NCBI RefSeq assembly: GCF_000014065.1
Contig: NC_008044.1
Span: 767,501 to 831,500 of the forward strand
Length of the DNA: 64,000 nt
Reading direction: 5' to 3'
From: Ruegeria sp. TM1040
GTDB lineage: Bacteria; Pseudomonadota; Alphaproteobacteria; Rhodobacterales; Rhodobacteraceae
A model generated the notes under the pieces. It saw nothing but the letters and a program-made list of their open reading frames with translations. It was not told where the DNA came from and ran no database searches. Positions 16,327 to 24,714 of this stretch are shown piece by piece (within the stretch, counting starts at the first letter, position 1; every line of letters begins with the position of its first letter). Made by a program: the position numbers and the translations under genes.

Positions 16327-18131
16327 TCGACGGTCACGGATTTGGCCAGGTTGCGCGGCTGGTCCACATCGGTGCCTTTGGCAATGGCGGTGAAATAGGC
16401 GATCTGCTGTGCCGGGATCGCATAGAGGATCGGGGCCAGTGCGTCGGGTACCTGCGGCATGGTAATGACCTCAGCGGTGCCCTCGGAGGCCTCGCGCGCG
16501 CCTTCGGCGTCGGTCACAAGAATAACCCGACCACCGCGCGCCATCACCTCCTGCATATTGGAGATGGTTTTTTCAAAGAGCGCATCGCGCGGTGCCATGA
16601 CAATCACTGGCACGCTGTCATCAATGAGCGCGATGGGCCCGTGTTTCAGCTCGCCCGAGGCATAACCTTCGGCGTGGATATAGCTCAGCTCCTTGAGTTT
16701 GAGCGCCCCCTCAAGAGCCAGCGGGTAGAGGGCGCCGCGCCCGAGGAAAATGATGTCGCGTGCGCCGGCCAGATCGCGTGAGGCAGCAGCGATCTGCGCC
16801 TCAGAGGCCAGCGACTGATGGATCAGGCCGGGCAGGGCACGCAAGTCAGCGGGCATGCCTGCGGGCAGCTTCTGTCCGCGATCCTGTGCTGCCTTGAGCG
16901 CGAGCATCAAAAGCACCGTCAACTGACAGGTAAAGGCTTTGGTCGATGCTACGGAGATTTCCGGGCCGGCGTGGATGGGCAGCACCACATCGCTTTCACG
17001 CGCGATTGAGCTTTCGGGCACATTCACCAACCCGGCGATCACATCGGCCTTCCCTCGCATGTAGCGCAGCGCTGCCAGAGTGTCCGCGGTTTCGCCCGAC
17101 TGGCTGACAAAGAGCGCCAGCGTGCCGGGGCCGACGGGGGGCTCGCGGTAGCGAAATTCCGAGGCCACATCGACCTCAACGGGCAGGCGAGCGATCGTTT
17201 CCAGCCAGTATTTCGCCACCAGACACGCGTAGTAGGCAGTGCCGCAGGCCACGAGCGAAAGCCGCTCGATCTTTTTGAAATCCAGCCCTTCGGGCAGCTC
17301 AATCGCGCAGCTGTCGTCCAGATAAGCCTTCAGCGCCTTGTCAACGGCGACGGGCTGTTCGGCGATTTCCTTGGCCATGAAATGCTTGTGGCCATCTTTT
17401 TCGACGCGGGTGTTCTCCAGTTTGATCTGGCGTTTTTCGCGGTTGGCGATGTTGCCCTTGGCGTCCCAGATTTCATGGCTGTTGCGCGTCAGGACCACAA
17501 AATCCCCTTCTTCGAGGTAGGTGATCTGATCCGTCAGCGGCGCCAGCGCAATCGCGTCGGAACCGACATACATTTCGCCCTCGCCATGGCCTACGGCCAG
17601 GGGCGATCCCTTGCGGGCGGCAATCAGAAGGTCCTCTTCGCCATCAAACAAGAACGCCAGCGCAAAGGCCCCTTCAAGCCGTGCCACGGTCTTGCGTGCC
17701 GCCTCTGCGGCAGAGGTGCCGTCGCGCATGTAGAATTCGCACAAGAGCGCCACGGTTTCTGTGTCGGTTTCGGTCACAAAGCGGATGCCATGAGCCGCCA
17801 GTTCGTCGCGCAATTCCTTGAAGTTCTCGATGATCCCGTTGTGAACCACTGCGACGCAGCCCGCCTGATGCGGATGCGCGTTAGAGACCGTCGGCGCGCC
17901 GTGGGTGGCCCAGCGGGTGTGCCCAATGCCGGATTTGCCGGGCAGCGGATCATGCACCAAAGTATCCGAAAGGTTCACCAGCTTGCCCACCGCGCGGCGC
18001 CGGTCCAGATGCCCGCCGTTCACCGTGGCAATGCCTGCACTGTCATATCCGCGATATTCCAGCCGTTTCAGCGCTTCGACCAAAATGGGCGAGACTTCAT
18101 GGTTGCCCAGAACTCCGATAATTCCACACAT
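16323..18131 (-). CDS. glmS: glutamine-fructose-6-phosphate aminotransferase (isomerising)
   Basis: Makes glucosamine-6-phosphate, the first step of UDP-GlcNAc synthesis for peptidoglycan and LPS. Length 602 residues, standard. The N-terminal glutamine amidotransferase domain starts MCGIIGVLG, with Cys2 as nucleophile after Met removal, and has GIGHTRWATHG and HNGIIENF. Two SIS domains follow, with FVSQSGETADTLAALR and the second near FLGRGALYPLALEGALKLKE. The C-terminus ends NLAKSVTVE as expected. It follows glmU by four bases, so glmU-glmS-alkD-like form one unit. No ribozyme is visible upstream. Confidence 0.97.
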   Translation of the reverse strand: MCGIIGVLGNHEVSPILVEALKRLEYRGYDSAGIATVNGGHLDRRRAVGKLVNLSDTLVHDPLPGKSGIGHTRWATHGAPTVSNAHPHQAGCVAVVHNGIIENFKELRDELAAHGIRFVTETDTETVALLCEFYMRDGTSAAEAARKTVARLEGAFALAFLFDGEEDLLIAARKGSPLAVGHGEGEMYVGSDAIALAPLTDQITYLEEGDFVVLTRNSHEIWDAKGNIANREKRQIKLENTRVEKDGHKHFMAKEIAEQPVAVDKALKAYLDDSCAIELPEGLDFKKIERLSLVACGTAYYACLVAKYWLETIARLPVEVDVASEFRYREPPVGPGTLALFVSQSGETADTLAALRYMRGKADVIAGLVNVPESSIARESDVVLPIHAGPEISVASTKAFTCQLTVLLMLALKAAQDRGQKLPAGMPADLRALPGLIHQSLASEAQIAAASRDLAGARDIIFLGRGALYPLALEGALKLKELSYIHAEGYASGELKHGPIALIDDSVPVIVMAPRDALFEKTISNMQEVMARGGRVILVTDAEGAREASEGTAEVITMPQVPDALAPILYAIPAQQIAYFTAIAKGTDVDQPRNLAKSVTVE

Positions 18132-18135
18132 GTGA

Positions 18136-19485
18136 TTACCCTTTGGCCTTTGCGGCTTTCTTGGCGCGCAGCATATCCATCAGCTTGCGTGCGCGGCCTG
18201 GTTTGTTCGTCTGCTGGACGCGCGCAATCGCCAGATCTCCATCAGCGACATCCTTGGTGATGACAGCACCTGTTGCCGTCATCGCCTCATCGCCAACGGT
18301 CACCGGGGCGACCAAACACGTGTTTGATCCGATAAAGGCGCGCGCGCCGATTTCGGTGCGATGCTTCATGACGCCATCGTAGTTGCAGGTGATTGTGCCC
18401 GCTCCGATATTCGTCGCCTCACCCACAGAGGCATCGCCAATATAGGTCAGGTGGTTCACCTTGGCGCCTGCGGCGATCTCAGCGTTCTTGATTTCAACGA
18501 AGTTGCCCACATGGGTGTCCTCGGCCAGCTCCGCGCCGGGGCGCAGGCGGGCGTAGGGGCCGACCTTGGCGCCACGCGACACATGGCAGCCCTCAAGGTG
18601 CGAAAACGCCCGGATCAAAGCGCCGCTCTCAACGGTGACACCGGGACCAAAGACCACATTGGGTTCAATCACCGTGTCACGACCAATGATGGTGTCAAAG
18701 GCCAGATGGACGGTCTCAGGAGCCGTCAGCGTGACGCCGATGTCCAACAACTCAGCCCGCGCATGCGCCTGAAACACCGCCTCCGCGGCCGCGAGGTCCG
18801 CGCGGGAATTGATGCCGAGCGTTTCCGCTTCGGGGCAGGACACGGCCGTGACGCTCAGCCCCTCGGCCCGCGCGAGTTCGACAAGATCGGTCAGGTAGTA
18901 TTCGCCAGAGGCATTGTCGTTGCCCACTTGATCAAGCAGGCCAAACATCACCTCGGCGTTGCACGCCATGAGGCCCGAGTTGCAGAATGTAATCGCGCGC
19001 TCGGCGTCGCTTGCGTCCTTGAACTCGACGATTTTCTCAAGGCTTTCGCCCTGCATGATCAACCGGCCGTAGCGCGCAGGATCGGCGGCTTCAAAGCCGA
19101 GGATCACTAGATCGGCGCGGCTGCGCGCTTCGATCATGCGTTCCAGCGTCTCGGCCGACACAAAAGGCGTATCGCCATAGAGCACCACGACATCGCCGCG
19201 AAATCCCTCGAGTGCCGCGCGCGCTTGAAGTACCGCGTGGCCGGTGCCGAGCTGCTCTTCCTGCAGCACCACTGTCGCTTCAGGGGCGATCTCTGCGGTG
19301 GCCGCGCGCACCATCTCGGCCTCGTGGCCTGCCACAACCACCGTGCGCTCGGGGTCAAGCGCCCCCCCGGCGCGCATCGCATGTTCCAGCATCGGCGCAT
19401 GTGCGATCTGATGCAGGACTTTGGGCAAATCGGAGTTCATCCTGGTGCCTTTGCCTGCGGCGAGGATGACGAGGGCAGTGCTCAT
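18136..19485 (-). CDS. glmU: bifunctional GlcNAc-1-phosphate uridyltransferase / glucosamine-1-phosphate acetyltransferase
   Basis: Catalyses the last two steps to UDP-GlcNAc. 449 residues. The N-terminal pyrophosphorylase domain has LAAGKGTRMNSDLPKVLH; LYGDTPFV carries the metal Asp. A left-handed beta-helix with hexapeptide repeats runs from about 245 and includes FGPGVTVESGALI and NHLTYIGDASVGEATNIGAG. The acetyltransferase site is in ITCNYDGVMKHRTEIGARAFIGSN. It is first in the glm unit and divergent from the phosphatase gene at 19621, with 135 bases of shared promoter region. Confidence 0.97.
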   Translation of the reverse strand: MSTALVILAAGKGTRMNSDLPKVLHQIAHAPMLEHAMRAGGALDPERTVVVAGHEAEMVRAATAEIAPEATVVLQEEQLGTGHAVLQARAALEGFRGDVVVLYGDTPFVSAETLERMIEARSRADLVILGFEAADPARYGRLIMQGESLEKIVEFKDASDAERAITFCNSGLMACNAEVMFGLLDQVGNDNASGEYYLTDLVELARAEGLSVTAVSCPEAETLGINSRADLAAAEAVFQAHARAELLDIGVTLTAPETVHLAFDTIIGRDTVIEPNVVFGPGVTVESGALIRAFSHLEGCHVSRGAKVGPYARLRPGAELAEDTHVGNFVEIKNAEIAAGAKVNHLTYIGDASVGEATNIGAGTITCNYDGVMKHRTEIGARAFIGSNTCLVAPVTVGDEAMTATGAVITKDVADGDLAIARVQQTNKPGRARKLMDMLRAKKAAKAKG

Positions 19486-19620
19486 GGGGTGTTTTCCCTT
19501 TGAGTTTTTGTTGCCCCCGTTCTATCCGCTAACAGAGGATGCGCAAGATGCGCTGCCATAAACTTCAGTTGCGACTTGCAACATCGGGCGGCGAAATGGC
19601 GCCGAAACGGGGGATCTTTC

Positions 19621-20298
19621 ATGCGCACAGTGATCTTTGACCTTGATGGCACCTTGGCCGATACATCTGTCGATCTGCTGGCGGCGGCCAATCATTGCTT
19701 TGGGGTCATGGGGCTCGGCGAAATGCTCACCCATCCCGAGGACGCAAAGATCGCGTTGCGCGGCGGGAAGCGCATGCTTGCCGAGGGGCTGACGCGCGCA
19801 GGTCAGTACCGCGAGGCCACGGTCGAGGAATACTACCCTGTGCTTCTCGACGCCTATCGCGACAGCATCGACACCCACACGGTGATGTATCCCGGCGCGA
19901 TGGCGGCGGTGGAGGCCCTGAAAGGGGCTGGTTACGGCGTCGGGATCTGCACCAACAAACCCGAGGCGCTGGCAGAGGATCTGATGCAGCGCCTTGGCGT
20001 GCGTGATGCATTTGCCTCGCTTGTGGGGGCTGACACATTACCGGTGCGCAAACCTGATCCAAAGCCCTTGTTCGAAGCCGCGCGCCGCGCCGGCGGCACA
20101 CCTGAGATGTGCGTTCTGATCGGGGACAGTGACACCGACCGCAATACCTCGCGAAACGCCGGGGTGCCGTCGGTGCTGGTGACTTTTGGCCCGGCGGGGG
20201 ACGAAATGGCCGCGTTGGAACCCGAGGCGCTGCTGCATGATTATGCCGATCTGCCAGCTGTCGTGGCGGGGCTGATCGGGGTCAACGACGCCCGCTGA
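19621..20298 (+). CDS. gph: HAD-family phosphatase, phosphoglycolate phosphatase type
   Basis: 225-residue haloacid-dehalogenase phosphatase. Motif I FDLDGTLADTS carries the nucleophile Asp7 and acid/base Asp9; motif II is CTNKP; the lysine motif is VRKPDP; motif III is IGDSDTDRNTSRNAG. The helical cap between about 18 and 85 is that of Gph, which removes phosphate from 2-phosphoglycolate formed during DNA repair or oxygenation of RuBP. I chose the ATG at 19621 because the family starts at the first beta strand. Another small-molecule phosphatase role is possible. Confidence 0.88.
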   Translation: MRTVIFDLDGTLADTSVDLLAAANHCFGVMGLGEMLTHPEDAKIALRGGKRMLAEGLTRAGQYREATVEEYYPVLLDAYRDSIDTHTVMYPGAMAAVEALKGAGYGVGICTNKPEALAEDLMQRLGVRDAFASLVGADTLPVRKPDPKPLFEAARRAGGTPEMCVLIGDSDTDRNTSRNAGVPSVLVTFGPAGDEMAALEPEALLHDYADLPAVVAGLIGVNDAR

Positions 20299-20314
20299 CC
20301 CTGACGGCATCGCA

Positions 20315-20336
20315 CCCCTCTGATGCGTCAGGGGGG
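20315..20336. terminator. hairpin between convergent genes (possible terminator)
   Basis: Nine-pair stem with one G-U pair (20315-20323 with 20328-20336, loop TGCG) in the 43-base gap between the stops of the phosphatase gene and the minus-strand gene at 20342. There is no clear T run on either side, so termination is only suggested by its position. Confidence 0.35.
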
Positions 20337-20341
20337 GATAG

Positions 20342-20800
20342 TCAGGGGGTCATGATAGATGCGCGTTCAAACGCAGCTTCTGCAGTGGTCAGGTCATCAT
20401 AGACCAGACGCACCTTGATGGTTTGCACGGACCCCAACTCAAAACTGCGATAGGGGTCGCCGTCGCCGCTCTTGATGGCGCCGGGAGAGCCCTCGTCGGC
20501 GTGGCATTCGGGCATGTCCCAGACCTCGTAGTCGCCCTCGTTGATGGCAAGCTCCATCTGTGCAAGCCCGCAGCGCCAAGCCCAGAGATGGGTCACATAG
20601 ACCAGATCCTGCCCGTTGAATTCCCGCACCGCGACCCAGTTGGACTGAGTGGCGTTCAGGATCGGTTTGACTTCGGTGGCGGTGAGGAACTTTCCGGTCG
20701 CAACCTGCGGCTCTGCGGTCAGGCCCGAGGTGTCCTGAGCATCGGCAGCGCCGCTGTAGATCGCGACAGCGAGTGCAATGGAGGGGATGAGGGAGTTCAT
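20342..20800 (-). CDS. secreted protein of unknown function
   Basis: 152 residues. A signal peptide (MNSLIPSIALAVAIYSGAADA) is followed by a small mature domain with two cysteines (WRCGLAQ and PECHADEG), a WVAVREFNGQDLVYVTHLWAW stretch containing a tryptophan cluster, and a C-terminal part reading TIKVRLVYDDLTTAEAAFE. The start at 20800 was chosen for the signal peptide; the reading frame continues upstream without a stop, but that part is antisense to the next gene. Family not recognised. It is divergent from the DegT-type aminotransferase gene, 141 bases away. Confidence 0.7.
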   Translation of the reverse strand: MNSLIPSIALAVAIYSGAADAQDTSGLTAEPQVATGKFLTATEVKPILNATQSNWVAVREFNGQDLVYVTHLWAWRCGLAQMELAINEGDYEVWDMPECHADEGSPGAIKSGDGDPYRSFELGSVQTIKVRLVYDDLTTAEAAFERASIMTP

Positions 20801-20941
20801 GTCAGTGGCCCTTTCGCAGGTTCGGATCACAATCTTGGTCAGGTTACCCTGTGGCTTGATCCGAGGGAACCGCAAACCTGCGGCAAGCTGGCACCCTCTG
20901 CGCTCTTGACCTTGCGCGGGCCGCGGATCATGACTTTGCCC

Positions 20942-22147
20942 ATGACAGAGCGTTTTACCGGCAATTTCACCCAGCAAGACCCCATCCCCGAGGAGGCCAT
21001 CGCTGCCGCCGTCGAGGTAATGCGCCACGGGCGCATCCATCGCTACAACCTCGCCGGAGAGGAACAGGGCGAAACCGCGTTGCTGGAACAGGAATTTGCG
21101 CAGCTGATGGGGGCAAAATACTGCCTTGCGGTCGCGTCCGGGGGCTATGCGCTTGCCACTGCGCTGCGCGCCGTTGGGGTGGGGCATGGGGACAAAGTGC
21201 TCACTAACGCGTTCACATTGGCGCCGGTGCCGGGGGCGATTGCATCGGTCGGCGCAGAGCCGGTGTATGTTGATGTGACCGAGGATCTGACCATCGATCT
21301 CGACGACCTCAAGGCCAAGGCGGGCGAGGCAAAGGTCTTGATGCTCAGTCATATGCGCGGCCACCTTTGCGATATGGATCACCTGATGGAAATCTGCACC
21401 GCCGCTGGTGTAACCGTCATCGAGGATTGCGCGCATACGATGGGGGCCAGCTGGAATGGCACACCATCCGGGCGCCATGGCCTGATCGGGTGCTATTCCT
21501 GCCAGACCTACAAACATGTGAACTCTGGCGAAGGCGGGCTTTTGATCACCGACGATGCAGACGTCGCGGCTCGGGCCATTATGCTCTCTGGGTCCTACAT
21601 GCTCTATTCGCGCCATCTGGCGGCACCTGAGCCTGAAGTGTTCGAGCGGGTGAAATACGAGACGCCCAATATCTCGGGTCGCATGGACAACCTGCGCGCC
21701 GCGATCCTGCGGCCGCAACTGCGCGACCTTGATGCGCAGGTGGCACGCTGGAACGATCGCTACCGCACGCTTGAGGCCGGGGTGAGGGACACACCGGGCC
21801 TACGTGTTGTGGAGCGTCCGGAGGCCGAAATCTATGTAGGCTCGTCCTTTCAGTTCCTGCTTCTGGATTGGGCGCCGGAGGCGGTCCAAGACGTGCTCTC
21901 GCGCTGTGCAGCACGCGGCGTGGAGCTCAAATGGTTTGGCGGGGCTGAGCCTGTCGCCTTTACCTCGCGCTATGATAGTTGGCGCTATGCGCCCGCGCAG
22001 AGCCTGCCAAAAAGCGACCGCATCCTTGCAGGCATCCTCGATATGCGCGTGCCGTTGACCTTTAGTCTTGAGGATTGCGCGCTCATTGCCCGCATCATTC
22101 GCGCAGAGGTCAGCGCCGTCTGGCAGGCGCAGGGGCAGCAGGTCTAA
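20942..22147 (+). CDS. DegT/DnrJ/EryC1-family PLP-dependent aminotransferase
   Basis: 401-residue fold-type I aminotransferase of the sugar-aminotransferase family. PLP motifs: VASGGYALATALRA, VIEDCAHTMGASWNG with the Asp that binds the pyridine nitrogen, and SCQTYKHVNSGEGG with the Schiff-base Lys191. Family members usually aminate keto-sugars for cell-surface glycans or antibiotics, but no sugar-nucleotide genes adjoin it here. An in-frame ATG at 20930 would add MTLP; neither start has a good Shine-Dalgarno, so the choice is open. Its role is therefore unresolved. Confidence 0.85.
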   Translation: MTERFTGNFTQQDPIPEEAIAAAVEVMRHGRIHRYNLAGEEQGETALLEQEFAQLMGAKYCLAVASGGYALATALRAVGVGHGDKVLTNAFTLAPVPGAIASVGAEPVYVDVTEDLTIDLDDLKAKAGEAKVLMLSHMRGHLCDMDHLMEICTAAGVTVIEDCAHTMGASWNGTPSGRHGLIGCYSCQTYKHVNSGEGGLLITDDADVAARAIMLSGSYMLYSRHLAAPEPEVFERVKYETPNISGRMDNLRAAILRPQLRDLDAQVARWNDRYRTLEAGVRDTPGLRVVERPEAEIYVGSSFQFLLLDWAPEAVQDVLSRCAARGVELKWFGGAEPVAFTSRYDSWRYAPAQSLPKSDRILAGILDMRVPLTFSLEDCALIARIIRAEVSAVWQAQGQQV

Positions 22148-22268
22148 CCGACGCAGACTCTTAAAACCGGCGATTGTTTCCAGCCCTGCATCGCGTGAGG
22201 GCCAAAAGGCCTGCGCGCTGCTCTGTGCAACATCAGCGTTGACCGCTTCGCAGCTCTGTGTCATTTAT

Positions 22269-22282
22269 TGAACAAGTGTTCA
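22269..22282. promoter_or_regulatory. palindromic operator candidate upstream of ivd
   Basis: Perfect 6-2-6 palindrome TGAACA-AG-TGTTCA inside an A/T-rich patch, 31 bases before the ATG of the isovaleryl-CoA dehydrogenase gene and just ahead of its AGGAG ribosome-binding site. The size and symmetry suit a TetR- or MerR-like regulator of the leucine-degradation genes; this is inference. Confidence 0.5.
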
Positions 22283-22313
22283 TTAAATATCGTGACTCGG
22301 GAGGAGACGCGCA

Positions 22314-23477
22314 ATGTTCAACGCAAGCATGACATTCGATCTAGGCGAGGACGTAAACGCCCTGCGCGACATGGTGCACCGCTGGGCGCAGGAGCGCGTC
22401 AAACCGATGGCGCAGGAGATCGACCAGAAAAACGAATTCCCCGCCGAGCTCTGGAAAGAGATGGGCGAGCTGGGTCTTCTGGGCATCACCGTGGATGAGG
22501 AGTTTGGCGGCGCGGGCATGTCCTATCTGGCGCATACCGTCGCGGTCGAGGAAATCGCGCGGGCCTCGGCCTCCGTATCGCTGTCTTACGGCGCGCATTC
22601 CAACCTTTGCGTCAACCAGATCAAGCTCAACGGCAATGCCGAGCAAAAAGCCAAATACCTGCCGCGCCTCATTTCTGGCGAACATGTGGGCGCGCTGGCA
22701 ATGTCCGAGGCTGGCGCGGGTTCCGACGTGGTTTCGATGTCGCTGCGCGCCGAAAAGCGCAACGACCGCTTTGTTCTGAACGGCAACAAATACTGGATCA
22801 CCAATGGTCCTGACGCGGACACGCTGGTGGTCTATGCCAAGACTGATCCAGGGGCGGGCTCCAAAGGCATCACCGCCTTCCTGATCGAGAAGGAATTCAA
22901 GGGCTTTTCCACCTCCAAGCATTTCGACAAGCTTGGCATGCGTGGCTCAAACACCGCGGAGCTGGTCTTTGAGGATGTGGAAGTTCCGTTTGAAAACGTG
23001 CTTGGCGAAGAGGGCAAGGGCGTACGCGTCCTGATGTCCGGTCTGGATTACGAACGCGTGGTGCTTGCGGGGATCGGCACCGGCATCATGGCCTCCTGCA
23101 TGGATGAGATGATGCCCTATATGGCCGAACGCAAACAATTTGGCCAACCCATCGGGAACTTCCAGCTGATGCAGGGCAAGATCGCGGATATGTACACTGC
23201 GATGAACACCGCACGCGCCTACGTCTATGAGGTCGCCAAGGCTTGCGACAAGGGCACCGTGACCCGTCAGGATGCGGCGGCCTGCTGTCTCTACGCCTCT
23301 GAGGTGGCGATGACGCAGGCGCATCAGGCGGTACAGGCCTTTGGCGGGGCGGGTTATCTGAGCGACAATCCGGTCGGTCGGATCTTCCGCGATGCCAAGC
23401 TGATGGAGATCGGAGCGGGCACGTCAGAAATTCGACGCATGCTGATCGGGCGCGAGTTGATGGGCCATATGAGCTAA
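22314..23477 (+). CDS. ivd: isovaleryl-CoA dehydrogenase
   Basis: FAD flavoprotein oxidising isovaleryl-CoA to 3-methylcrotonyl-CoA in leucine breakdown. 387 residues, typical. Acyl-CoA dehydrogenase landmarks: [47 protein letters not shown] (strongly isovaleryl-CoA type) and the catalytic glutamate in [11 protein letters not shown] (Glu247), the position used by isovaleryl-CoA dehydrogenase instead of the later site used by medium-chain enzymes. ATG preceded by GGGAGGAG. It heads the liu genes, although ompW on the opposite strand lies between it and the rest. Confidence 0.95.
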   Translation: MFNASMTFDLGEDVNALRDMVHRWAQERVKPMAQEIDQKNEFPAELWKEMGELGLLGITVDEEFGGAGMSYLAHTVAVEEIARASASVSLSYGAHSNLCVNQIKLNGNAEQKAKYLPRLISGEHVGALAMSEAGAGSDVVSMSLRAEKRNDRFVLNGNKYWITNGPDADTLVVYAKTDPGAGSKGITAFLIEKEFKGFSTSKHFDKLGMRGSNTAELVFEDVEVPFENVLGEEGKGVRVLMSGLDYERVVLAGIGTGIMASCMDEMMPYMAERKQFGQPIGNFQLMQGKIADMYTAMNTARAYVYEVAKACDKGTVTRQDAAACCLYASEVAMTQAHQAVQAFGGAGYLSDNPVGRIFRDAKLMEIGAGTSEIRRMLIGRELMGHMS

Positions 23478-23484
23478 GGCGCAG

Positions 23485-23835
23485 ATGCGGGTCGCCTATT
23501 GGTTCCCGGTTGCAATGCTGGCGCTTGTGCTGGCGGTTGTCGGGTTCCGTTACGGGCTGATCCGGCAGGGGATCACCGAAACCGATGTGATTACGCTCTA
23601 TGCGCAGAAATACCTCGGGGATCACGCAGACTCTGGGGCTTTGGGATCGGCGCAGATCAGCGATTGCGCAGCGCGTCCGGCAGAGCGCGGGCATCTTTGG
23701 ACCTGGCTCGTGGTGACATGCCGCCCGGAGGGTCATACGGATGCTGGGAGCTTTCGCTACCGGATAAACTGGCTGGGCGGGCTGATTGAGTACATTGCGC
23801 CAGGAGAAGGCGCGCCACGCGCGCCACAGACCTGA
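23485..23835 (+). CDS. small membrane-anchored protein of unknown function
   Basis: 116 residues, seven bases after ivd. One N-terminal membrane segment (about 5-23, WFPVAMLALVLAVVGF) is followed by a soluble part, probably periplasmic, with two cysteines (SDCAARP and VVTCRPEG) separated by a tryptophan-rich HLWTWLVVTC segment. I do not recognise it. The tight spacing suggests cotranscription with ivd. It ends just before the ompW terminator on the opposite strand. Confidence 0.65.
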   Translation: MRVAYWFPVAMLALVLAVVGFRYGLIRQGITETDVITLYAQKYLGDHADSGALGSAQISDCAARPAERGHLWTWLVVTCRPEGHTDAGSFRYRINWLGGLIEYIAPGEGAPRAPQT

Positions 23836-23886
23836 CCGCGCAACTGGCGCGGTGGCAAGGCAAGCGCCGCGCAAGGACGGTGGAAC

Positions 23887-23914
23887 AAAAAAGCGCCACC
23901 ATGAAGGTGGCGCA
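23887..23914 (-). terminator. rho-independent terminator of ompW
   Basis: Perfect 8-bp stem GCGCCACC (23893-23900) and GGTGGCGC (23906-23913). On the minus strand it is followed by six T residues. It lies 50 bases after the ompW-like stop; the plus strand shows no T run, so it mainly serves ompW. Confidence 0.85.
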
Positions 23915-23963
23915 ACTGGGATGGAAATGCTGCGCGGAAAATGCGCGCGGCTTGGACAAAGGA

Positions 23964-24566
23964 TCAGAAGCGGTGCACGTAAGAGACACCCACAGTGACC
24001 GGATCAATCTCCGCCTTGCCAATGGGTGCACCGTTGAGCCGTGCGTCGGTGTCGATGTCCATGTAGCGCACGTTCAGACGCAACGCGCCGCGCTCCGAGG
24101 TCTGCCAGTCAGCCCCCACCGTTGCGGCAAAGCCAAAGCTGTTGTCGAGGTCGAGCGTGCCAAGCGACGACTCTTCCGAGAAGAAGGTGGTGTAGTTCAC
24201 GCCGACACCAACAAAGGGGGTCACCTTGCCCTTGGTGGGGATATGATAGACCAGCGACAGGGTCGGCGGCAGTTGTTTGGTGGAGCCGATGTTGCTGCCT
24301 CCAAGCGCGATGTCGTGCTCAAACGGCGAGGCCGCCAAGAGTTCAATGCCGAGGTTGTCGCGGATGAAATACTCCGCCGTGAGCGACAGCTGGGTGTTGT
24401 CGTCAATCGTGGCCGCAGCGCCGGCAAGCGTGCCATTGTCGGACTTCGGGTTCACGTTGATGATACCGACACCAAAGGTCCAGTCGCCCTGAGATTGGGC
24501 CATGGCGGGGGCAGCAAAGCTTGCGGCGGCAACGCCCAGTGCGAGGGCGGAAACCAGAGTTTTCAT
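23964..24566 (-). CDS. ompW: OmpW-family outer-membrane protein
   Basis: 200-residue eight-stranded beta-barrel protein. Signal peptide MKTLVSALALGVAAASFAAPAMA is followed by WTFGVGIINVNPKSDNG, the usual first strand of OmpW. There are alternating strands such as NTQLSLTAEYFIRDNLGIELLAA and FVGVGVNYTTFF, and a C-terminal VGVSYVHRF ending in phenylalanine, the signal for outer-membrane insertion. OmpW forms a small hydrophobic channel. I used the ATG at 24566, which gives a clean signal peptide. An FNR-type box 61 bases upstream suggests induction at low oxygen, as known for enterobacterial ompW. Confidence 0.9.
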   Translation of the reverse strand: MKTLVSALALGVAAASFAAPAMAQSQGDWTFGVGIINVNPKSDNGTLAGAAATIDDNTQLSLTAEYFIRDNLGIELLAASPFEHDIALGGSNIGSTKQLPPTLSLVYHIPTKGKVTPFVGVGVNYTTFFSEESSLGTLDLDNSFGFAATVGADWQTSERGALRLNVRYMDIDTDARLNGAPIGKAEIDPVTVGVSYVHRF

Positions 24567-24627
24567 GGGGAGAATCCCTTCTTTCATCAGTATGGCGCGA
24601 CATTGCCAGCGATGAGGTGCGCGCGCT

Positions 24628-24641
24628 CTGATCTAGATCAA
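24628..24641. promoter_or_regulatory. FNR/FnrL-type binding site between ompW and the acyl-CoA ligase
   Basis: The sequence CTGAT-CTAG-ATCAA matches the FNR consensus TTGAT-N4-ATCAA at nine of ten positions. Its centre is 68 bases upstream of the ompW ATG and about 80 upstream of the divergent ligase gene. Read on the minus strand it is TTGAT-CTAG-ATCAG, so it is oriented equally well for ompW. Confidence 0.65.
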
Positions 24642-24714
24642 ATGAGACCCTCCTTTCCCTTTGGAAAGATTGGAAAAATTGCATACCACCTATGCGCAGA
24701 ACGCAGGGTTAAAC

